Origin: CALGLS01 sp047626155
GTDB lineage: Bacteria; Bacteroidota; Bacteroidia; Chitinophagales; Saprospiraceae
DNA length: 15,810 bases
Assembly (NCBI GenBank): GCA_047626155.1
Contig: JBLHRR010000137.1
Coordinates: 1 to 15,810 of the forward strand
Reading direction: 5' to 3'
Of this stretch, positions 5,986 through 12,666 are shown piece after piece (position 1 is the first letter of the stretch; the number at the start of each line of letters is the position of its first letter). The notes under the pieces are model-generated. The model did no database searches. It had not been told where the DNA came from and worked only from the letters and a program-made list of their open reading frames with translations. The translations under genes were made by a program, and so were the position numbers.

Positions 5986-7399
5986 TTTCGTTGCTTATAA
6001 AAACATAAGCCTCTTTCTGTTGGCTAGTCTATTTTTCATGCTCTCTTCTTGCGATGCCTTGAAAAAGGTACCTCGTGAAGATAAGTCAAAGGAAAATGAG
6101 GAACTGGAAGAAATAAAAGGCTCTAGAGTCTACAATCCTGCATCGGGCAAATGGGAGGAACCGAGTGCCCCTGCGAGCACCATGGATACTATTGCTTGGA
6201 CGGAACCCAGTATCGATGTCGCCCCTCCAATGACCAGTGATGGTTCAGGGGATGGCTCTGGGGATGGTATCGGTGTAAAAAAGGATGAATATAATGTAGC
6301 AATCCTACTTCCTTTTATGACCAATAATTTTGAGGACTTAGATGGAAGGATCAATCAAAAATCGGAACTGGCTATTAATTTTTACGGTGGTATGCAAATG
6401 GCATTCTCGGAATTGTCCGAGGAAGGAGTAAAGCTCAATGTCAGTGTCCATGATACGCAAGCTTCAGAGTCAGTTGTAAGTGAATTGTTGGAAAATGAAA
6501 AAGTAGCCTGCGCTGACTTGATCATCGGGCCCATTTCTAAGAATAATCTGAAATTGGTAGCTGAATATACGAAAGCGAAAAAGAAGCCGATGGTTTCTCC
6601 TTTGAGTCCGTCTACTTCTATTGCGAAAGACAATCCTTATTACTTACAAGTGAGCCCAGGGTTGGAAGAACATTGCAAAACTATTTCCAGACATGCCCTT
6701 GATAAATACAAGCCAGAACAATTGGTTTTAGTTTGCCGAAATAAAAAAGCAGAAACCAATCGACTCCAATATTTTCAAACCGCTAATCAGGAGCACGCTG
6801 GGAAAAGCAATGTAGATCCTTTAAAAGAATTCATTGTAACCGATGCCTCTATCGATTTTTCAGAAATGGATATAACCCCTTATATTCTTTCTGGAAAAAC
6901 AACGGTATTTATTGTTCCCTCTTGGTCTAATGAATCTTTTATTTATTCGTTGATGCGTAATGTCAGCATTGCCAAAGGAAAAAACAAAGTTGTATTCTAC
7001 GGAATGCCACAATGGATGAATTTTGAACAAATCAGTTACGACTATTTTGAAAATCTAAACCTACATGTCAGCAGCGACACCGATATCAACTCAGATTCTG
7101 ATGAGGTAAAACGCTTTAAGCAAAATTTCTATTACAAGTTTGGTAGTCTTCCGGAAGAAGAGGCCTATGTGGGCTACGATGTCATGCGTTACTTCGGTAG
7201 GGAGCTATTTGAAGGTGGAACACAATTCCAGAAAACCATAGATCAAAACGGAAAAGACATGTTACATACGCGTTTTGCTTTGTCACCGGTAGCACCAAAT
7301 GATGCCAAACCAGAAGATTATTCCAAGATAGAGCGATATGAAAATAGCTATGTGAATATCCTGCAATTTAAGCATTTTCATTTCCAATTGGCTGATTAG
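5942..7399 (+). CDS. Lipoprotein with type 1 periplasmic-binding (LpoA/Peripla_BP_6-like) fold
   Basis: The frame opens at an ATG inside guaA. No later start codon would keep the signal sequence intact, so the 44-base overlap is probably real and would couple translation to guaA. NISLFLLASLFFMLSSC is a lipoprotein signal with lipobox LSSC (Cys37). A low-complexity linker follows, with SGDGSGDG around residues 101-108. From about residue 117 to the end (485) the sequence resembles type 1 periplasmic binding proteins of the amino-acid-receptor/LpoA kind: NVAILLPF, then INFYGGMQMAFSEL, ADLIIGPISKNNLKLVAEY and KPMVSPLSPSTSIAKDNPYY. In Bacteroidota such proteins are often annotated as amino-acid ABC substrate-binding or LysM-associated lipoproteins. 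No LysM motif is visible here and no transporter genes adjoin, so a cell-wall-regulatory role like that of LpoA is as likely as transport. A strong terminator follows at 7468. Confidence 0.8.
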   Translation: MTSVPNHPQRLSGNNFVAYKNISLFLLASLFFMLSSCDALKKVPREDKSKENEELEEIKGSRVYNPASGKWEEPSAPASTMDTIAWTEPSIDVAPPMTSDGSGDGSGDGIGVKKDEYNVAILLPFMTNNFEDLDGRINQKSELAINFYGGMQMAFSELSEEGVKLNVSVHDTQASESVVSELLENEKVACADLIIGPISKNNLKLVAEYTKAKKKPMVSPLSPSTSIAKDNPYYLQVSPGLEEHCKTISRHALDKYKPEQLVLVCRNKKAETNRLQYFQTANQEHAGKSNVDPLKEFIVTDASIDFSEMDITPYILSGKTTVFIVPSWSNESFIYSLMRNVSIAKGKNKVVFYGMPQWMNFEQISYDYFENLNLHVSSDTDINSDSDEVKRFKQNFYYKFGSLPEEEAYVGYDVMRYFGRELFEGGTQFQKTIDQNGKDMLHTRFALSPVAPNDAKPEDYSKIERYENSYVNILQFKHFHFQLAD

Positions 7400-7467
7400 T
7401 AAGTAATAGGGCTTAACCCAAATAATTAAACGTCCTAACAATAAGCAAAGCCTTAGCTTTGTTTAAT

Positions 7468-7501
7468 ACCTCGAATGTAATTTACGTTCGAGGTGTTTTT
7501 T
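7468..7501 (+). terminator. Intrinsic terminator after the LpoA-like lipoprotein gene
   Basis: ACCTCGAATGTAA (7468-7480) pairs with TTACGTTCGAGGT (7482-7494), 12 of 13 positions Watson-Crick and one G-U. A run of seven T follows after one G. The innermost bases must open to form the loop. This should end the guaA-lipoprotein transcript. Confidence 0.88.
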
Positions 7502-7563
7502 TATATAAGAAGAACGTAATAGCAAGGACCTCAAAGTGAGTGAAAGGGATTGATAGAAAACCC

Positions 7564-7660
7564 TGCGTTTTTTATAGTATCTCGCTCTGTGGCCTCGGTA
7601 CTCTCTGCCTGATATACCTTCACTATATCGTATGCTCACACAGAGCAGAGAGCTAACGCA
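7564..7660 (+). promoter_or_regulatory. Nested inverted repeats with mutually exclusive stems, possible structured leader
   Basis: The outer arms TGCGTT (7564-7569) and AACGCA (7655-7660) enclose GCTCTGTG (7584-7591), which is complementary to CACAGAGC (7639-7646). A different 8-bp perfect pairing, CTCTCTGC (7601-7608) with GCAGAGAG (7645-7652), competes for the same bases. An inner hairpin GATATA/TATATC (7611-7629) fits in both. Switching folds are typical of attenuators and riboswitches, but no known class is recognised. It ends 65 bases before the DUF4846 gene. Confidence 0.4.
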
Positions 7661-7679
7661 CCTTAATTCGTATAGGAAT

Positions 7680-7709
7680 CGTAGCGTTTTCGTAGCGCCG
7701 TTGCGGTTA
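7680..7709 (+). repeat. 30-bp GTAGCG/GTTGCG repeat, copy 2
   Basis: This copy reads CGTAGCGTTTTCGTAGCGCC followed by GTTGCGGTTA. It matches copy 1 at 26 of 30 positions and the reverse complement of copy 3 at 25 of 30. Upstream, TTAATTCGT extends the similarity towards the sequence flanking copy 3. It lies 16 bases before the DUF4846 start codon. Confidence 0.7.
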
Positions 7710-7725
7710 CCAAAAAACAAAAGAC

Positions 7726-8640
7726 ATGAAACAAATCATCCTACTGTTCTTACTACTTTCCTTTTTCGCCTGCCCGACACAAAGTAAAATTGAGGCCAAT
7801 AACAGTAAGAATACAAAAAAGTCAAAACCTGTTGTCAGTCAACAAAAAACCATTCCAACGCCCTCTTATCTAAGTTATTCCTGGTTAACAAAAGATCAAA
7901 ACACAAGTACCATCGTCAATCGAACTTCTGTTCCAAAAGGATATAAAAGGAAGAACGTCGGCAAAGGCAGTTTCGCCGAATGGCTCCGTTACCTACCGTT
8001 GTTTGAAAAACAGCACCTGGTGAAATTGCATGACGGTTCAAAGAAATGGAATCAGTTTGCCCACCACGCAGTCGTTGATATGGATGTAGGGAAAGCAGAT
8101 CTCCAACAATGTGCTGACGCAGTCATGCGATTACAGGCAGAGTACCATTACAGCACCAAAGCATATGATAAAATTCATTTCAATTATACCAGTGGTGATC
8201 GAGTTTCCTTCGAAGATTGGCGAAAGGGGAGGCGTCCCAAAGTCAATGGCAATAAAGTCAATTTCGTCAACAACGGAAAAGTGTCAAACGGCTATTCCAA
8301 CTTCAAAGCTTACCTCCGTCAGATATTCACCTATGCAGGTACAGCATCATTATCGAAAGAATTGAAGTCAAAAAAATTAAAAGAGATCCAAGCTGGCGAC
8401 GTATTCATTCAAGGCGGTTTCCCGGGACATGCGATATTGGTGTTAGACGTAGCCATCAATGAAAAAGGAGAGAAGCTATTTATGGTCGGCCAATCATATA
8501 TGCCTGCTCAGGAATTTCATGTTTTAAAAAATAAAGAAAACAAAAAGCTAAGTCCCTGGTATAGTACAACAGAAATCCATGAGGTAATAGAAACGCCAGA
8601 ATGGACTTTTAAGCGAAGTGATTTGAAGGGCTGGAATTAG
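7726..8640 (+). CDS. DUF4846-family lipoprotein
   Basis: The 304-residue product starts MKQIILLFLLLSFFAC, a lipoprotein-type signal with Cys16. A polar low-complexity linker follows to about residue 45. The body matches the DUF4846 pattern common in Bacteroidota: SFAEWLRYLPL, then KLHDGSKKWNQFAHHAVVDM, DVGKADLQQCADAVMRLQAE (about 125-144) and YNFNYTSG-like text. Later come a GDVFIQGGFPGHAILVLD segment and a C-terminal VGQSYMPAQEFHVL, then SPWYSTTEI. The GHA and GQSYMPAQ segments are the best candidates for an active site, since conserved His/Gln/Ser groups recall papain-like hydrolases, but that is inference; the family's biochemical function is not known to me. It is probably surface or periplasmic. 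The gene stands alone between copies 2 and 3 of the 30-bp repeat, which face each other in inverted orientation. Confidence 0.85.
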   Translation: MKQIILLFLLLSFFACPTQSKIEANNSKNTKKSKPVVSQQKTIPTPSYLSYSWLTKDQNTSTIVNRTSVPKGYKRKNVGKGSFAEWLRYLPLFEKQHLVKLHDGSKKWNQFAHHAVVDMDVGKADLQQCADAVMRLQAEYHYSTKAYDKIHFNYTSGDRVSFEDWRKGRRPKVNGNKVNFVNNGKVSNGYSNFKAYLRQIFTYAGTASLSKELKSKKLKEIQAGDVFIQGGFPGHAILVLDVAINEKGEKLFMVGQSYMPAQEFHVLKNKENKKLSPWYSTTEIHEVIETPEWTFKRSDLKGWN

Positions 8641-8670
8641 AGAAAATCGAAGGTCGCTTATTTGATGGAG

Positions 8671-8702
8671 AAGCTAAAAAAGATTACTTTTACATTTAGC
8701 TT
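8671..8702. repeat. Hairpin AAGCTAAA / TTTAGCTT after the DUF4846 gene
   Basis: Perfect 8-bp arms (8671-8678 and 8695-8702) enclose 16 bases, 30 bases after the stop codon. No T-run follows on the plus strand, so it is at best a weak terminator or an mRNA 3'-end stabiliser. It directly adjoins repeat copy 3. Confidence 0.45.
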
Positions 8703-8707
8703 AAAAG

Positions 8708-8737
8708 TAACCGTAGCGGCGCAACAAAAGCGCTACG
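8708..8737 (-). repeat. 30-bp GTAGCG/GTTGCG repeat, copy 3 (inverted)
   Basis: The reverse complement reads CGTAGCGCTTTTGTTGCGCC followed by GCTACGGTTA, matching copy 2 at 25 of 30 positions. Within this copy CGTAGCG (8712-8718) and CGCTACG (8731-8737) form a perfect 7-bp hairpin stem. In copy 2 the corresponding bases pair through two G-U wobbles, which hints that an RNA structure is conserved. The motif TTTTCACGAATTGAGTG follows at 8739-8755 and recurs near copy 1. Confidence 0.7.
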
Positions 8738-8761
8738 TTTTCACGAATTGAGTGTACCCAC

Positions 8762-8832
8762 TAGAGTTTATTCCAAAATAATTTGTATGTTCTCAAATGA
8801 TCTTTTTATCCAGCACTTCAGCATAAACTCTA
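8762..8832 (+). promoter_or_regulatory. Long-range stem in the trmH upstream region
   Basis: TAGAGTTTAT (8762-8771) is perfectly complementary to ATAAACTCTA (8823-8832) across 51 bases, ending 33 bases before the trmH ATG. It may be a leader structure or a protein-binding palindrome; chance is possible in AT-rich DNA. Confidence 0.3.
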
Positions 8833-8865
8833 ATTAAAAAATTATAAATTAACGAATCAACTTTT

Positions 8866-9501
8866 ATGATGACACCTGAGCGCCACGCAAAATTCGAAAA
8901 AGTAGTCAGACAAAGGCAAACCAACATGACGGTCATCTTAGAGAATGTACACGACCCACATAATATTGGAGCCGTTTTGCGTAGTTGTGACGCAGTAGGC
9001 ATTAAAGAGTTATACATATTACATACCCGGCCGGATCTAGTGAAAGAGAAAGTGGTCGTGAATAAGCAAACCTCAACCGGAGCAAGAAAGTGGGTGGATG
9101 TATTTCTGTTTAAAGATGCAGATGCTTGTTTTGCCCACATTAGAAAGAAATACGATAAGGTTCTTGGAACACATATGTCAGAAGAAGCTGTAGGAATGCA
9201 TGCGATAGATATGACTCAGTCGATTGCCTTTCTGTTTGGCAATGAGAAGGAGGGATTGACGAAAGAGGCACTTTCTTACTGTGATGGAAACTTCCTGATA
9301 CCGATGAAAGGAATGGTGCAAAGCCTGAATATCTCTGTTGCTTGCGCGGTCACTCTTTTTGAGGCGCAACGGCAACGAGAAATTAATGGTAATTACACTG
9401 ATAAGCCTGTTGGAACAGAAGACCAGCAGAAGGAATTATTAACAACATACTTACAGCGACATGAAACCAAGTGGAAAGGCAAAGAGATCGTAGAGTTGTA
9501 G
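8866..9501 (+). CDS. trmH: tRNA/rRNA guanosine-2'-O-methyltransferase, TrmH (SpoU) family
   Basis: SPOUT-family methyltransferases use S-adenosylmethionine to methylate ribose; TrmH makes Gm18 in the tRNA D-loop. The 211-residue length suits TrmH. The N-terminus, MTPERHAKFEKVVRQRQTNM, has the TrmH-type R-x-x-R-x-x-x-L/V-x-x-RQ arrangement rather than the extra RNA-binding domain of RlmB. Motif 1 is ENVHDPHNIGAVLRSCDAVG (26-45), with the catalytic Arg39. Motif 2 is FLFGNEKEGLTKEAL (122-136). Motif 3 is IPMKGMVQSLNISVACAV (145-162), which forms the trefoil-knot cofactor pocket. ATG codons at 8866 and 8869 are both possible starts. It appears monocistronic, with a terminator at 9517. Confidence 0.92.
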   Translation: MMTPERHAKFEKVVRQRQTNMTVILENVHDPHNIGAVLRSCDAVGIKELYILHTRPDLVKEKVVVNKQTSTGARKWVDVFLFKDADACFAHIRKKYDKVLGTHMSEEAVGMHAIDMTQSIAFLFGNEKEGLTKEALSYCDGNFLIPMKGMVQSLNISVACAVTLFEAQRQREINGNYTDKPVGTEDQQKELLTTYLQRHETKWKGKEIVEL

Positions 9502-9516
9502 AGAAGATGAAAAAAA

Positions 9517-9550
9517 AATGCTCTGAGCTTAAGCAGAGCATTCCTTTTTA
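9517..9550 (+). terminator. Intrinsic terminator after trmH
   Basis: AATGCTCTG (9517-9525) pairs perfectly with CAGAGCATT (9534-9542) around an 8-base loop, followed by CCTTTTTA. An A-run lies just before it, so it may also work on the opposite strand. A second small hairpin, ATAACC/GGTTAT, follows at 9551-9572. Confidence 0.88.
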
Positions 9551-9643
9551 ATAACCTTATTTCTATGGTTATCCTTTCAGCAAAAAGGTATGCATTGCAT
9601 TAGGCAAATAGAATGCCGTTAGTCTTTAAATTGAATCCCATTT

Positions 9644-10156
9644 ATGAAGTCTTATATATATATATTTCTATCCTGTTTATGTTGCTCTTTACTATGGTCT
9701 TGTGTAACAGGAGGTGACTCGACTGACCCGTTTACAAAATGTAAATATGGAAAACCGCAACCCGTTTTCGAAGGAACTTTTGCTAAGATCGATAGTCAAA
9801 AGTGGGAAATCAAAGGAATGGATGGAATTGAGCAAGTCTGGTTTGAAAGCGGTATGCATCTGGAACTTTTGCAACAAGGCTGCAATAAAGTTAAACAAAC
9901 CTTTCATTTTAAATTACCAGGTACTTTTGGGGCGGATGAGAACTGGGTTCTCCTTGCAGCCAGTCAATTCCAATATCTGAGTGGCATTTCAGAGCGTCAT
10001 TTTGAGTTGGGAATATGGGGTCAGGCCATTGTTCAGGATAGTAGTAGCCTGTTTTTGGGAGAGAAAATAAGTCTCCAGCCGGGGTATTCTATCAAAATTG
10101 ATAAAATCAGCGGAGGCGATTTTGCCGTTTTGATGGTGGAGCTTTCTGAAGATTAA
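9644..10156 (+). CDS. Hypothetical lipoprotein
   Basis: The 170-residue product starts MKSYIYIFLSCLCCSLLWSC. The lipobox LLWSC puts the lipidated cysteine at residue 20, with a glycine/aspartate-rich start to the mature part (VTGGDSTD), so it is probably exported and membrane-anchored. The rest has alternating hydrophobic and polar residues, as in a beta-sandwich: QKWEIKGMDGIEQVWFE, then MHLELLQQGC, TFHFKLPG and a final ISGGDFAVLMVELSED. I recognise no domain, catalytic motif or repeat. It stands alone between the trmH terminator and a 380-base non-coding stretch, so neighbours give no clue to function. Confidence 0.72.
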   Translation: MKSYIYIFLSCLCCSLLWSCVTGGDSTDPFTKCKYGKPQPVFEGTFAKIDSQKWEIKGMDGIEQVWFESGMHLELLQQGCNKVKQTFHFKLPGTFGADENWVLLAASQFQYLSGISERHFELGIWGQAIVQDSSSLFLGEKISLQPGYSIKIDKISGGDFAVLMVELSED

Positions 10157-10536
10157 AGCCGTTCAGTCCTTGTCTGCGTCATTTTACCAGCCATATGTTG
10201 GGGTTCAGGACAAGAGTTCAGATTTCAAGTCCTAATTATTTGTTTTTCCCAGCAAATGAAATACCTTTAAGGTAGTAGAGAGGTATTAGTATGCCAATAC
10301 AATATCACCGTCTCCACCTTCTCACCTAAAAACATACTTTAAGATTACACACCTCATTCACTAAGTAGATTATGTGAATGCTATCTAATGAATATTAAAT
10401 CTGTCTTACAGTCAGACAGATTTAATATTTAATAGGAATGTCAACGAAGTCTTAAAGCTTAAAATTCAAGTAAATTTTGTATACTTGCTTTAAGTTTTAG
10501 TCCGTTTATAAATAAAAACATAATACGATTATATAT
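10157..10536. other. 380-base non-coding stretch with three hairpins in series before the second ompA-like gene
   Basis: No ORF of interest is present. The first 190 bases show nothing clear. The second half holds CATTCAC/GTGAATG (10355-10380), the long perfect hairpin at 10390-10430, and CTTAAA..CAAGTA/TACTTG..TTTAAG (10458-10494). The arrangement suggests a long structured leader or a stack of terminator and regulatory hairpins. Confidence 0.6.
10390..10430. repeat. Perfect 16-bp hairpin upstream of the second ompA-like gene
   Basis: AATATTAAATCTGTCT (10391-10406) is exactly complementary to AGACAGATTTAATATT (10414-10429) around a 7-base loop, and a G-T pair extends it by one on each side. 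No T-run follows, so a simple intrinsic terminator is unlikely, although it could act as one in either direction with low efficiency. It lies about 107 bases before the ATG at 10537. Confidence 0.65.
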
Positions 10537-11412
10537 ATGTTTAGTAAATTGAGCTTACCTTTTGCTGCGACGGTTTTAGTCCTTTGGTTGGGACTAGGTT
10601 CTTGGTGGTATGGCGCCAACTATTGTGGCGCTCATGCATCACTAGGAGGAGTGCCGGGTTTGTCCTTGATGGATGGGAATTATGAAATTACAGCAACGGA
10701 GACTTTTTCCTTTTATAAATCCGGAGCTGATCCTAATATCCCGTCTTCAACAGAGGAGGCTTTCAAAACGCTTGCTACTCATTTGAAAGATGAGCCAGAT
10801 CGGCAGTTGACCCTTTTTGGGATTTATAGCCCTAATGAAAGTAATGGTACAGGCTTTGAAAATTTAGGCCAAGCCAGAGCAAGTGCCATTCGTGATTATT
10901 TGATGGATCTTGGGGTACCTAAGAAAAAGCTGAAAGTAAAAGGCGGTTCTTTTGGAAATGCTTCTTTTGCCAATGGACTAATGTATGGCGGTGTTTACTT
11001 CCGTTTTCAAAATGTAAATGAAAGGCCAAATACACCGATAGTCGGAGAAGAAAGTCGGTCAAAGGATTTATTCCAACCGGTGAATATCTATTTTGATGTT
11101 AATGAATACGATTTAATTTTAACGGACGATCTGGAGGCTTATTTAAAGGACATCAAATCCTTTTTGCAAAAGAACTCCAATGCTCAGATTTCAATTACAG
11201 GTCATACAGATAATAGAGGAAGCGGAGATGCTAACCTCAGCTTGTCAGAAACCAGAGCCAGGAATGTGAAGAAGTTTATGATCCGCTCCGGCTTTGATCC
11301 GAAAAGATTGGTGATAGAATACCGAGGGGAGGAGGCACCTTTAAATGCAAATAAATCGGAGGAATCGAAGAAGAAGAATCGGAGAGTTGAATTAAGATTG
11401 AGAACTAAGTAA
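10537..11412 (+). CDS. OmpA/Pal-family envelope protein with two OmpA-like segments (copy 2)
   Basis: The 291-residue product begins MFSKLSLPFAATVLVLWLGL, an apparently uncleaved N-terminal anchor with no lipobox. The C-terminal domain is a canonical OmpA-like peptidoglycan-binding module: VNIYFDVNEYDL (182-193), SITGHTDNRGSGDAN (219-233), SETRARNVKKFMIRSGFDPKRL (237-258) and KKKNRRVELRL at the end. The Asp and Arg that normally bind the peptide stem are present. An earlier segment (about 55-160) is a second, degenerate copy: ETFSFYKSGADP, then LTLFGIYSPNES and LGQARASAIRDYLMDLGVPK. The protein at 4373-3564 has this same order. The downstream gene again encodes a membrane/coiled-coil/H3TH protein. 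The stop codon lies inside the 116-bp repeat that starts near 11405. Confidence 0.86.
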   Translation: MFSKLSLPFAATVLVLWLGLGSWWYGANYCGAHASLGGVPGLSLMDGNYEITATETFSFYKSGADPNIPSSTEEAFKTLATHLKDEPDRQLTLFGIYSPNESNGTGFENLGQARASAIRDYLMDLGVPKKKLKVKGGSFGNASFANGLMYGGVYFRFQNVNERPNTPIVGEESRSKDLFQPVNIYFDVNEYDLILTDDLEAYLKDIKSFLQKNSNAQISITGHTDNRGSGDANLSLSETRARNVKKFMIRSGFDPKRLVIEYRGEEAPLNANKSEESKKKNRRVELRLRTK

Positions 11413-11520
11413 CAACGAAAAATTAAATCCCGATTTGGAAACGATTATGTAAATCAAAACGACCAGAGGGAGAGTGGTTTATATAATCGTTTCCACGAAA
11501 AAAATCGGGAAATTATTTTT
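11405..11520. repeat. 116-bp hairpin-forming repeat, left copy
   Basis: Bases 11418-11494 match the reverse complement of 14910-14986 at 73 of 77 positions, all differences being transitions, with weaker similarity extending to about 11405 and 11520. The copy is itself a hairpin: GGAAACGATTATGTAAATC (11437-11455) pairs with GGTTTATATAATCGTTTCC (11476-11494) except at two positions, and outer CCCGATTT/AAATCGGG arms lengthen the stem. The asymmetric loop (ACCAGAGGGAGAGT region) fixes the relative orientation of the two copies. It includes the ompA-like stop codon and separates that gene from the H3TH gene. Confidence 0.9.
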
Positions 11521-11523
11521 AGT

Positions 11524-11551
11524 GTAATACTAAGTAAGTAATACTAAATAA
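11524..11551 (+). repeat. Tandem 14-bp direct repeat before the H3TH gene
   Basis: GTAATACTAAGTAA (11524-11537) is followed directly by GTAATACTAAATAA (11538-11551), 13 of 14 identical, ending five bases before the ATG at 11557. It could be an operator-like binding site in the leader or simple slippage. Confidence 0.55.
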
Positions 11552-11556
11552 CAAAA

Positions 11557-12579
11557 ATGCTACATTGCGCCTTACCTGTTTTCTTGCTCATGATGGGAGC
11601 TACCTTAATTGGTGGTTGGCTTTCTTGGTTGATCGCGCGGAAAAACATAATGGATACTTCGGAGGAAGTACTTCTGTTAAACAACGAGATTGCTACTTTG
11701 CAAGATGAACTGAATCGTCTGTCAGAATACAGCGGTACTTTTCACTCTGATAAAAGAATTTTAAAAGAGGAGAATAAAACCTTGACAGAACGGGTGAACT
11801 CTTTGCAGGGCTCGCTTAATAAATTGACAAAGGACAAGGTATTCCTTATGGCGGAATTCAATCGGGTGAATCAGGATTTGGAGCGAGCTAAGGTGCAAAG
11901 GGAAGTCCATTTTGCAGAAGGCATGGAGGTTATAGAAGCGGAGCAGTCAACGGATGACGGAGAACTGAATCAACAGATCTTAGAAAGACAATTGTTGGAT
12001 ATTCAAACAGAATTGATGCAATGGAAAATCAAATATGAAGCCCTGCAGGATTCCTTATCCAAGAAAGAAAGAAAAGTGATGGAGTTGGATGAATTGGCCA
12101 GAGAGGGCAGAGGGAAGACCAAGAAGAAAAAGTGGGAGGTCCGTTATAAAAAGTTGAAGCTAAAGTTAGTATCCGTTACCAAAGAAAGAGATGCTGTCTT
12201 TACGGAAGTAGAGAGCCTGAAAACAGTTAATGATCAATTGTTGACGGAATTATTGAGTACAAAAAATAATATCAAAGAACAGCCTTCTGAACGAAAGAAG
12301 ATAAAAGAGGAGGTTTTTGACCGCATCAAAAAGAGAAAAGACCTCTTGGATTTTCACCGCCTAGGTGAATTCAATGCCAAGCAGAAAGATGACCTTAAGA
12401 AAATCAGTGGAGTAGGGCCTTTTATTGAAAAGAAACTAAATGCCCTCGGGATCTTCAAATTTGAACAATTGGCTAAGCTTACAGACGATGACATCTTCGA
12501 AATTATCAAGATTATCGAGGTTCCTTCTGGTATAATTAAAGGCGCAGACTGGATTGAGCAAGCTAAGAATATGAAATAA
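11557..12579 (+). CDS. Membrane-anchored long coiled-coil protein with C-terminal H3TH-like domain
   Basis: The 340-residue product starts MLHCALPVFLLMMGATLIGG; a membrane segment (about 5-26) is followed by R28 and K29, so the remainder should be cytoplasmic. Residues 35-240 are strongly charged heptad-like sequence (for example NNEIATLQDELNRLSEY, ELMQWKIKYEALQDSLSKKE and KELKLK-type runs), a long coiled coil. Residues 279-340 form a helix-hairpin-helix unit: DLKKISGVGPFIEKKLNALG, then FEQLAKLTDDDIFEI and a final DWIEQAKNM. This is the H3TH-like type found fused to many bacterial proteins and expected to bind DNA or RNA. The minus-strand protein at 3158-2076 has the same order of parts, but two such domains and a shorter coil. 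Its gene is separated from the upstream ompA-like gene by the left 116-bp hairpin repeat. Confidence 0.82.
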   Translation: MLHCALPVFLLMMGATLIGGWLSWLIARKNIMDTSEEVLLLNNEIATLQDELNRLSEYSGTFHSDKRILKEENKTLTERVNSLQGSLNKLTKDKVFLMAEFNRVNQDLERAKVQREVHFAEGMEVIEAEQSTDDGELNQQILERQLLDIQTELMQWKIKYEALQDSLSKKERKVMELDELAREGRGKTKKKKWEVRYKKLKLKLVSVTKERDAVFTEVESLKTVNDQLLTELLSTKNNIKEQPSERKKIKEEVFDRIKKRKDLLDFHRLGEFNAKQKDDLKKISGVGPFIEKKLNALGIFKFEQLAKLTDDDIFEIIKIIEVPSGIIKGADWIEQAKNMK

Positions 12580-12666
12580 GAAACTAAGGATTAATTAAAA
12601 AAAGCAACCAAATGTTATAAGTTATTCTTTTATTGATCCTAATCCTTATCATTGCATTGAATTTGC

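Larger units (their letters stand above)
7400..7725. other. Intergenic region with terminator, structured leader and 30-bp repeat
   Basis: I see no gene in these 326 bases. In order they hold a small hairpin (CAAAGC/GCTTTG, 7445-7460), a strong intrinsic terminator (7468-7501), an AT-rich stretch, a nested inverted-repeat region with alternative pairings (7564-7660), and the second copy of the 30-bp repeat (7680-7709), 16 bases before the next ATG. Confidence 0.6.

Noticed and set aside
7463..7720. 85-codon minus-strand ORF in the intergenic region after the LpoA-like gene
   Set aside because: It reads through an intrinsic terminator, the nested inverted repeats and the 30-bp repeat; the Arg/Leu/Ser-rich product reflects those repeats.
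8793..9140. 115-codon minus-strand ORF across the trmH start
   Set aside because: Antisense to the conserved SpoU motif 1 of trmH, with no recognisable domain.
11437..11494. The hairpin as an ordinary intrinsic terminator of the ompA-like gene
   Set aside because: The stem is AT-rich with a 20-base loop, no immediate U-run follows, and the same element recurs in inverted orientation at 14910-14967, which favours a dispersed repeat. Some terminator activity is still possible.
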